From: Candidatus Gastranaerophilales bacterium
GTDB lineage: Bacteria > Cyanobacteriota > Vampirovibrionia > Gastranaerophilales > Gastranaerophilaceae
Assembly (NCBI GenBank): GCA_947630355.1
Contig: CANRHJ010000132.1
Coordinates: 1-5,200 of the forward strand
Length of the DNA: 5,200 nt
Direction: 5' to 3'
The notes under the pieces: model-generated
Database searches by the model: none
The model's input: only the letters and a program-made list of their open reading frames with translations
What the model was told of the DNA's origin: nothing
Part shown: positions 1-5,200 of the stretch, piece by piece
How the letters are laid out: every line of letters starts with the position of its first letter
How positions within the stretch are numbered: position 1 is the stretch's first letter
Made by a program: the position numbers and the translations under genes

Positions 1-77
1 CTGTCGGAAATAATCAGCTAACGCATACAGGCTTAGCCATCCTCACTTCGTTGCGGTGCTTCGCTTTGTAAAACTAT

Positions 78-99
78 CCGTTTACAAAACGGTCTTTTT
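78..99 (+). terminator. Possible rho-independent terminator on the plus strand
   Basis: CCGTTT (78-83) pairs with AAACGG (87-92) across the three-base loop ACA, and is followed by TCTTTTT (93-99). This is the hairpin-plus-T-run form of an intrinsic terminator for rightward transcription, which would suit a gene left of the window converging on res. The stem is only six base pairs with three G-C pairs. A competing bulged stem (65-74 with 80-88) uses some of the same bases. On the minus strand the hairpin is followed by a less regular run (ATAGTTTTAC), so a role in stopping res transcription is possible but weaker. Confidence 0.4.
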
Positions 100-165
100 G
101 GACTCTTCCTAGATAAACGGTTAGTATGATTATTACGTTGGTGTTGAATTAAAACTATTCCCCTG

Positions 166-205
166 CCTGCATTTCGGCTGTGTGTTTGAAGTAAATGCTT
201 AGTTT
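166..205 (+). repeat. Direct repeat copy 1 (40 bp)
   Basis: This copy starts with 25 bases (166-190, beginning CCTGCATTTCGG and ending TGTTTGAA) identical to copy 2. Eight non-conserved bases follow (191-198), then the shared seven bases TTAGTTT (199-205). The two copies begin 79 bases apart. The fixed length of the variable core shows that they descend from one unit rather than sharing a chance 25-mer. Orientation is arbitrary. The repeat family is not identified. Confidence 0.8.
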
Positions 206-244
206 TACAAAGCGAATTATTGAGCCGAAGGCGAAATCAATGAA

Positions 245-284
245 CCTGCATTTCGGCTGTGTGTTTGAATTGTACGTTTAGTTT
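245..284 (+). repeat. Direct repeat copy 2 (40 bp)
   Basis: Bases 245-269 match copy 1 at all 25 positions, 270-277 are the divergent eight-base core, and 278-284 repeat TTAGTTT. The spacer separating the copies (206-244) carries AGCCGAA (223-229), the reverse complement of TTCGGCT inside each copy, so copy 2 can fold back on it (223-229 with 252-258). An alternative pairing joins CGAAAT (232-237) to ATTTCG (250-255). Confidence 0.8.
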
Positions 285-337
285 GCGTATTTCGGAAAAG
301 TACGTTTTGAAAAATTGGGATTTTAAATATATATGAA

Positions 338-2941
338 TTATAACTTACTCATTGCTTCTTTAAATTGAGCTTGCCTATATGCAACATTAAAGAATGGGAA
401 TCCTATAATCTTATAATTGTTATCATCTACAAGTGTTTTAACAGGTCTTCCGGATTCTTCTATTTGTAATAAAAATGCTTCTTTCCATGAGTCTTTTTCT
501 ATATAAACTGAACCTTTTGGTTCTATAAAAATATGGTACTGAATGGATTTGTCTTGTTTTTTTGAATCCAATATCAATATGTAATCAGGTTCAAAGCGTT
601 GTCCATTTTCAAATGTAAATAATTTTAATAATCTTTCATTCCTAATTAAATATACATTTTCATATTTCTCTTTTAAACTATCAACATAGTTTTTGAAATA
701 TTTTACAAATGCTTTTTCTTCAGATGTACCATAATTATCATTATAGACATACCAATTTTCATTTTTTAAATCAAGTCTTAAATCTCCATCTGAACAGTCA
801 TTTTGAGATACCCCAACGCTATCCTTTTCTATTTTCGATAATTTTAATTTTTTATCTTTAATTATCTCGTTTAATTTTTTAGCTTTAAATTCTTTTGTAC
901 CTATAAATTCATCTTCTTTTTTCATTATAGAATCAGAAATTTTATTTAGAATTTCCTTACAAGCATAATAATACTGTTCTGGAGTTAACAGTTTTGTATC
1001 AGATGTAATAGATAGCTGAATATTACCCAAATAATTTGTATCAGTTAAAAATTCTCTTGTAGTTTTTAAGCTTTTATATTTTTGTTTTAAATTTGAAAAC
1101 TGCATAATTGGAAATTGTCTTATAGCCTTATATAAAATTCTATAGTCTATTTCTTTTAATTGTTTAAGTGTTGTGTATTTTGGGACTATGATATTTTCTT
1201 CGTAAATAGTTTCATCATCTAATAATCTTGTAGTCACACTTTCTCCACTCGGGACATTAATATAAAAGATTTCTTTTTTTAATGTAGGAAAATCGTTTGT
1301 AAAATTTTCACTAAATTTTAACTTTTTACTATTCTCGAATAAAAATCCCTCCTTATATAATTTTGTTTGTTTAAAACTATCCTTTAATTGATAATTTACT
1401 TCTATGGAATTATCATCTTTAATTCCAATATCTCTCATTGCACGTCTCAATTCACCTATATATGAATTGTCATGCATACAATGATAGTATAAAGTTTCAC
1501 AAACTCTTAATTCATTGTCAATGTCATTATCAAATTTTCTTTGATGTTTGTTATCATATTCGTTGATTACAAATGGACAATATCTTGCGCCTCGACCAAT
1601 TAATTGTGCTTCCTGCACGGTTTGTTTTTCGGGAACCCCATCGCTTCTTTTACTTTGAGATTCATACAACCGTACTATATCAAATAAGTTTAAGACGTCC
1701 CAACCTTCATTCAATTTATCAACCGCGAATACACATCTTATAAGATTATTTCTATCTTCCAATGTATTAACTTGAATTTGGTAATTTTTTGCTTGTTTTT
1801 CATCGTTTACAGAAATACAATTTTCTTCTGAAAACCCATCTTTTATTTCTTCAATTAAATTTTCTAGTGTCGTATTCTCTTCAAAATATTTAAACATCTT
1901 TTGAACAATACTCGCTGTTGATGTATTTTTTATATTCAAAATTTGTTCAATAGTAAGATTTTTTATAAGACTATGAAAATGTTGTTTATATTCATTGCTG
2001 AGAGAAATACCTTTATGCTTAAACATTATAACAGGCTTAATTGCAATTTTATTCTGTTGAAACAATTTTAATCTATATTGGCTCAACAATACTGCTTGTA
2101 TGACTCTATCATCAATTTCCATACCAACAGATAATGTTTCAACTTCTTTTGAATACTTATCATTTCTAAAATTAACTAAAGGATAGTTCGTTATTATTTT
2201 ATTTTCATATTTATTTTTTATATCATGATTTTGTAAATCACATGTAGCGGTAAATTCAAGCATAATATTATCTTTGTTTGATTCAAATATACGTTTTACA
2301 GTTGTTTCCCATGTATTTTCCAGTTCACTTTCTTCTTTTTCCTCTTTTTTTGTCCTTTTTGTATTAACATTTAAATGGTGAGCTTCATCTGCAATTAGTA
2401 CTATTTTCTTTTCTAAAAAATCATCAAAAGAAAGACTATTTTCACATACTTTTGTTAACTTAGTATGTAAACCCTGTATTGTAGAAAAACATATATTAAT
2501 GTTATCATTATCAAAATTTTCAAAATTAGTAACTTCATTTATATTAATATATTTACCATTTATATTTAGCTTTTCGTTAAAAAGATATTTAAGAGAAGCA
2601 GAATTTAAAAAATTCTCCTTTGTTTTTCGAATAATATTATCTGAATTTACAAAAAACAGAAAATTTCTATAACCCTTACTATATAAATATATGATTAAAC
2701 CGGCCATTATAACAGTCTTGCCACTGCCTGTTGCCATATGAAATAATAACTTTATAGGAATATTATTATTGTTATTTTTAAATTTATCATTTTCAAAATA
2801 TGTGATAAAATTTTGAAAAGCTACTTTCTGATATGGTCTTAGTTCAATTTTGTTAGTCAAGTTATTTTCTATAAATTTCGGTAATTCAGCTAATCCACCA
2901 AATTCTTCTATATTTTTAATTTTTTCGTATAAAAATGTCAT
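338..2941 (-). CDS. res: Type III restriction enzyme, Res subunit (helicase-nuclease)
   Basis: This is the 867-residue restriction subunit of a Type III R-M system. With Mod it hydrolyses ATP, communicates along DNA between target sites and cuts unmodified DNA. The N-terminal superfamily-2 helicase core shows motif I ATGSGKT (70-76), motif II DEAH (185-188), TAT (231-233), a motif V region with NEGWDV (411-416) and motif VI QLIGRGAR (446-453). The C-terminal PD-(D/E)XK nuclease shows the SEEKAFV segment (740-746), P785-D786 and E807-P-K809. All key residues are present, so the enzyme looks active. It is somewhat shorter than EcoP15I Res (about 970 residues). Its ATG shares one base with the mod stop codon (TAATG), with GGAGA nine bases upstream, so translation is probably coupled to mod. 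A run of five Asn (56-60) precedes motif I. Base composition is very AT-rich, suggesting transfer. The family call is secure; the cut distance and target are not predictable from Res. Confidence 0.95.
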   Translation of the reverse strand: MTFLYEKIKNIEEFGGLAELPKFIENNLTNKIELRPYQKVAFQNFITYFENDKFKNNNNNIPIKLLFHMATGSGKTVIMAGLIIYLYSKGYRNFLFFVNSDNIIRKTKENFLNSASLKYLFNEKLNINGKYININEVTNFENFDNDNINICFSTIQGLHTKLTKVCENSLSFDDFLEKKIVLIADEAHHLNVNTKRTKKEEKEESELENTWETTVKRIFESNKDNIMLEFTATCDLQNHDIKNKYENKIITNYPLVNFRNDKYSKEVETLSVGMEIDDRVIQAVLLSQYRLKLFQQNKIAIKPVIMFKHKGISLSNEYKQHFHSLIKNLTIEQILNIKNTSTASIVQKMFKYFEENTTLENLIEEIKDGFSEENCISVNDEKQAKNYQIQVNTLEDRNNLIRCVFAVDKLNEGWDVLNLFDIVRLYESQSKRSDGVPEKQTVQEAQLIGRGARYCPFVINEYDNKHQRKFDNDIDNELRVCETLYYHCMHDNSYIGELRRAMRDIGIKDDNSIEVNYQLKDSFKQTKLYKEGFLFENSKKLKFSENFTNDFPTLKKEIFYINVPSGESVTTRLLDDETIYEENIIVPKYTTLKQLKEIDYRILYKAIRQFPIMQFSNLKQKYKSLKTTREFLTDTNYLGNIQLSITSDTKLLTPEQYYYACKEILNKISDSIMKKEDEFIGTKEFKAKKLNEIIKDKKLKLSKIEKDSVGVSQNDCSDGDLRLDLKNENWYVYNDNYGTSEEKAFVKYFKNYVDSLKEKYENVYLIRNERLLKLFTFENGQRFEPDYILILDSKKQDKSIQYHIFIEPKGSVYIEKDSWKEAFLLQIEESGRPVKTLVDDNNYKIIGFPFFNVAYRQAQFKEAMSKL

Positions 2942-4860
2942 TAATTTTTATCTCCATAAAAACTTCTTGCGAATGCTTTTTCTTCCTCAGTTACAGCAAG
3001 GTCTTCATCTTCCATATCGCAGTAATTGATATACAGCAAGTTCTTATCTAATACTTGAATTAAGAAATTACGCTTTTCTTCTTTTGATAGCTCTTTAAAA
3101 TCTTGTTCTGATTCTTTAAGTTTATTTATATCAATCTTATAACTTATAAACTCAGACTCGGTAATTTCTTTGTATAAATAATTTAGTCTATTCTCATCTG
3201 CAATTTGTATTTCTTCTATATACTTATTATTTAATTCTTTTAACTCGCAATAAACAAAATTTTGTGAGTATTGCTTACAAACATTTTCTATTCTTTTTTT
3301 GGTAACAGTCTCAACATAATACATTTGTTCAATTAAAATAAATTTTCTGTTACCATTATCATTATTATTTAATTCCATTACTGCATGAGCGGTTGTACCA
3401 CTTCCACCAAAGAAATCTAATATAATAGAATTTTTATCTTTGCCAACAACAGAATATAAACAATCATACACATTCCATAACGACTTAGGAAAATCAAATT
3501 GGTTATCAGGAACTAATTGATTAACTATTTTAGTTCCATATTCATTTGCATCATATTTAGGGTCAATCCAAACCGTCTTATATTGCCCAAAATCTTTGCC
3601 TATTTCTATTTCCCACTTTCCTCTTATTTGTTTAGCTCTTAAAAGATGTTTGATTTTTTCAACACTTTGTTTAGCATATCTCCATTTCCTTTCAATACCT
3701 TGAATATCAATTGGATACACATGTATTATATTATTATTTATCACATTTTGTAAGGGATGGAATTCATTATCACAAACATCTCCAAACGAAATTATTTGAG
3801 AAGTTTTTATATCGATATCTATGGAATAAAAACAGTTTCTTGCATCAGAACGCAAAGATTCATGTCCGTTATCTCTTAGATTTCTCCATTCTTGTTCTTC
3901 TTTTGGAATTTTCCTGTCGATTATAGTTTTTTGTCCCTTTGGTATTACAAAAAATGCAAACTCGTTACAATAGGAAAAATTAGTGCCTTGTACCCCTCTT
4001 GGATTGTGAACAATTGTGATGCAATGAATTTCATATTCTTTAAAGATTTCTTTTAATAATATTCCTAATGCACATTGTTCATTTTCATCAATAGCAACAA
4101 TTAAAGCTCCGTCTTTTGTCAAAAGTTTCTTTGCTAATTCAAGTCTATTTTTCATAAAACACAGCCAAGTACTTTCGTTAAAAGTATTATTATAACAAAA
4201 TGTATTTGCATTGCTTGTCGGATTATATGGAGGGTCTATGTATATACACTTAACTTTACCCTCATATCTTTTTATTATTGATGATAATGCAAGTAAGTTA
4301 TTTCCTTTGATTAGAAGATTATCTGCATCATTAAATTCAGTTATGCTTTCTTCTCCGTCTTTAGTATATCTTTTTATATTAGTAAATACTTTAGGTGCAA
4401 GAAGTCTGTCAATATCATCCGGTGCAAGCAATTCATTATAGAATATTTCTCCTCTTTTCTGATCCTCTTTAGTTTGACCACCTTCTAATACGCAGTCTTT
4501 ATAAGGAAATGATAAAACAACATCATTCTTAGAAGAAATGAATTGTTCTTTGCAATCTATTAAACCAATAGTATTCTTAAATCTTGTAAATGAGTCTTTA
4601 AGAAAAGCCTTATTATTTATAGCCCATCCAAATGCTGTTTTATCAAAAACCAATATTCCGTCAATATCGGTAAAAAATTTATTTTTCATTTTTTCATTGG
4701 ATAAAAGCAGTTTAATCAAGTCTTTATCTATGTTTTTTGCACATTCTGAAACTTTATTTCTCAATAAATCCTTTCCATCATCAGAATAAAACCTTTGTTT
4801 AGGGTCTTTTTTCAATAAATCCAACAATTCAAAATAAAAACCTGTTTTCTTTTCAGCCAT
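2941..4860 (-). CDS. mod: Type III DNA methyltransferase, Mod subunit (N6-adenine, β class)
   Basis: Mod recognises the asymmetric target and transfers a methyl group from S-adenosylmethionine to adenine N6. It is also required for cutting by Res. Numbering from the chosen start gives 639 residues, close to EcoP15I Mod (about 644). The N-terminal region has the family segment around VLEGGQTKEDQ (124-134). Catalytic motif IV is DPPY (209-212), and the SAM-binding motif DFFGGSGTT (482-490) comes after it, with FPKS (457-460) as motif X. DPPY before FxGxG defines the β class. The stretch between them, roughly 280-455, should hold the target-recognition domain. An ATG four codons upstream (4872) is also in frame, but AAAGG abuts it directly. 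The ATG at 4860 has AAAGGA 11 bases upstream and starts MAEKK, so I prefer it. Mod lies one base downstream of the ATPase stop and overlaps res by one base. No long simple-sequence repeat suggesting phase variation is seen. Confidence 0.95.
   Translation of the reverse strand: MAEKKTGFYFELLDLLKKDPKQRFYSDDGKDLLRNKVSECAKNIDKDLIKLLLSNEKMKNKFFTDIDGILVFDKTAFGWAINNKAFLKDSFTRFKNTIGLIDCKEQFISSKNDVVLSFPYKDCVLEGGQTKEDQKRGEIFYNELLAPDDIDRLLAPKVFTNIKRYTKDGEESITEFNDADNLLIKGNNLLALSSIIKRYEGKVKCIYIDPPYNPTSNANTFCYNNTFNESTWLCFMKNRLELAKKLLTKDGALIVAIDENEQCALGILLKEIFKEYEIHCITIVHNPRGVQGTNFSYCNEFAFFVIPKGQKTIIDRKIPKEEQEWRNLRDNGHESLRSDARNCFYSIDIDIKTSQIISFGDVCDNEFHPLQNVINNNIIHVYPIDIQGIERKWRYAKQSVEKIKHLLRAKQIRGKWEIEIGKDFGQYKTVWIDPKYDANEYGTKIVNQLVPDNQFDFPKSLWNVYDCLYSVVGKDKNSIILDFFGGSGTTAHAVMELNNNDNGNRKFILIEQMYYVETVTKKRIENVCKQYSQNFVYCELKELNNKYIEEIQIADENRLNYLYKEITESEFISYKIDINKLKESEQDFKELSKEEKRNFLIQVLDKNLLYINYCDMEDEDLAVTEEEKAFARSFYGDKN
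2951..2955 (-). promoter_or_regulatory. Ribosome binding site of res
   Basis: GGAGA lies nine bases before the res ATG, inside the last codons of mod (encoding Gly-Asp-Lys-Asn). Together with the TAATG stop/start overlap, it supports the ATG at 2941 and translation of res by reinitiation or coupling after mod. Confidence 0.65.
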
Positions 4861-4861
4861 A

Positions 4862-5200
4862 CTATCTCTCATCCTTTATAATTTCATCTATCTTCCCTGC
4901 CATAAACAGCGGAATGTTATAAAGTCCATTGTTTATTTCAAAATCTGCTAAGCTTGTTCTTATACTTATTTCAGGCTCAAATTTTTCTCTGTAAACCTTT
5001 AGAGATTTTGCCTGCAAGTTCGTCGCTGCTTTTACTTCAAGAGGAATTACATAACCGTCGGTTTGAATTACAAAATCAATTTCCGCATTGCCTGATTTAC
5101 TTATCCAATAAGCAGTTTCCATGTCTTCAAGTGTTTTTAGCTGCTGCAGGACATATTGTTCGGCTAATGCCCCATTAAATTCGTTAAAAATTTTATCTCC
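4862..5200 (-). CDS. DUF4143-family AAA ATPase, C-terminal fragment
   Basis: The reading frame is open to the right edge of the window, so the 112 residues seen are only the C-terminal end of a longer protein; the true start and the ATPase domain lie outside. An internal ATG at 5122 is not the start, because family-typical sequence continues upstream of it (FNGALAEQYVLQQL at fragment residues 8-21). The fragment matches the C-terminal DUF4143 domain of the ATP-binding proteins whose N-terminal part is an AAA_14-type P-loop ATPase. It carries a PD-(D/E)XK-like pattern: E40 and D42 in NAEIDFVIQ, then E55-V-K57 in PLEVKA. The end (LYNIPLFMAGKIDEII) is typical for the family, so the gene is not truncated at this end. 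Its TAG stop is one base from the preferred mod start, implying co-transcription. The cellular role of the family is poorly defined; nuclease activity is not established from this pattern. Confidence 0.85.
   Translation of the reverse strand, partial: GDKIFNEFNGALAEQYVLQQLKTLEDMETAYWISKSGNAEIDFVIQTDGYVIPLEVKAATNLQAKSLKVYREKFEPEISIRTSLADFEINNGLYNIPLFMAGKIDEIIKDER
4872..4877 (-). promoter_or_regulatory. Ribosome binding site of mod
   Basis: AAAGGA overlaps the end of the ATPase gene and sits 11 bases before the ATG at 4860. That spacing is slightly long but usable. For the alternative ATG at 4872 the same purine run touches the start codon and could not act as a Shine-Dalgarno site. This is the main reason for choosing 4860 as the mod start. 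Confidence 0.5.

Larger units (their letters stand above)
60..216. repeat. 17-bp perfect inverted repeat, arms 60-76 and 200-216
   Basis: The left arm TTCGCTTTGTAAAACTA (60-76) is the exact reverse complement of TAGTTTTACAAAGCGAA (200-216). The arms enclose 123 bases that contain the terminator-like hairpin and the first direct-repeat copy. The right arm overlaps the conserved TTAGTTT end of that copy. A perfect 17-base match is unlikely by chance in so short a stretch, so the arms probably derive from one repeat inserted twice in opposite orientation or mark the ends of a small element. No transposase or target-site duplication is visible, so the type of element is not established. Confidence 0.7.
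1..337. other. Gene-free spacer downstream of res, rich in short repeats
   Basis: No open frame long enough to support a gene is present on either strand; the longest pieces are about 25 codons or fewer. The stretch is about 40% G+C by hand count over bases 1-300, clearly higher than the neighbouring res gene. It holds two 40-bp direct repeats (166-205 and 245-284), a 17-bp perfect inverted repeat (60-76 with 200-216), a hairpin followed by a T-run (78-99), and a short dyad (AGCCGAA at 223-229 with TTCGGCT at 252-258). Immediately after the res stop (325-337) the sequence is almost pure A+T, and only a weak five-base A/T stem (311-315 with 320-324) could serve as a res terminator. The far-left part (1-60) is about half G+C and I recognise nothing in it. 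It is probably an intergenic repeat region between res and a gene left of the window. Confidence 0.7.

Noticed and set aside
166..284. The two direct repeats as a minimal CRISPR array.
   Set aside because: There are only two copies, the identical part is 25 bases, the interval is 54 bases, and the similarity continues into the interval after an 8-base gap. No cas gene is visible.
311..324. AAAAT/ATTTT dyad just after res as its terminator.
   Set aside because: The stem is five A-T pairs with no G-C, too weak to support a terminator call.
2758..2780. ATT-rich microsatellite encoding five Asn residues in Res.
   Set aside because: It is short and triplet-based, so length changes keep the frame. 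It lies in a probable loop before motif I and is unremarkable for an AT-rich gene.
557..3300. Seven-base A/T homopolymers in res and mod (557-563, 1274-1280, 2345-2351, 3294-3300) as phase-variation switches.
   Set aside because: Type III mod genes are often phase variable, but those tracts are usually longer or are tetra/pentanucleotide repeats. Seven-base runs are expected in DNA this AT-rich, and both genes are in frame.
4870..4872. Upstream in-frame ATG as the mod start.
   Set aside because: The only Shine-Dalgarno-like run touches this ATG with no spacer, whereas the ATG at 4860 has a usable spacing. It adds only four residues.
3711..5178. Plus-strand open frames of about 70-85 codons opposite mod and the ATPase gene.
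   Set aside because: They lie wholly antisense to well-supported genes, show no recognisable domain, and look like shadows of the minus-strand coding sequence.

Overview
The window is dominated by a complete Type III restriction-modification (R-M) operon read leftward on the minus strand. In order of transcription it holds the 3' end of a DUF4143-type AAA ATPase gene (cut by the right edge of the window), then mod (β-class N6-adenine DNA methyltransferase and specificity subunit), then res (superfamily-2 helicase/translocase with a C-terminal PD-(D/E)XK nuclease). The last 337 bases at the left hold no supportable gene. They contain a small cluster of direct and inverted repeats.

The three genes are packed without gaps. 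The ATPase stop codon lies one base before the preferred mod start. The mod stop and the res start share one base (TAATG). No promoter is visible in the window, so transcription most likely starts upstream of the ATPase gene, beyond the right edge, and translation is probably coupled along the operon. Mod binds the target site and methylates adenine. With Res it forms the ATP-dependent complex that cuts unmethylated DNA. All key motifs of both subunits are present, so the system looks intact. Whether the DUF4143 protein contributes to the system or is only a co-transcribed neighbour cannot be decided here.

The organism is an AT-rich bacterium. Sampled lines of res run from about 15 to 35% G+C, against about 40% in the left intergenic region and about 35% in the ATPase fragment, which fits horizontal acquisition of the R-M genes. 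Shine-Dalgarno-like AAAGGA and GGAGA sites precede mod and res. The repeat-rich, higher-GC spacer reminds me of host-associated Treponema, but that is an impression from memory, not a demonstrated match.

I do not see a clearly new biological system. The points most worth a second look are the repeat cluster at 60-284 (two 40-bp direct repeats with a fixed internal geometry, a 17-bp inverted repeat and competing hairpins) and the tight coupling of a DUF4143 ATPase to a Type III R-M system.
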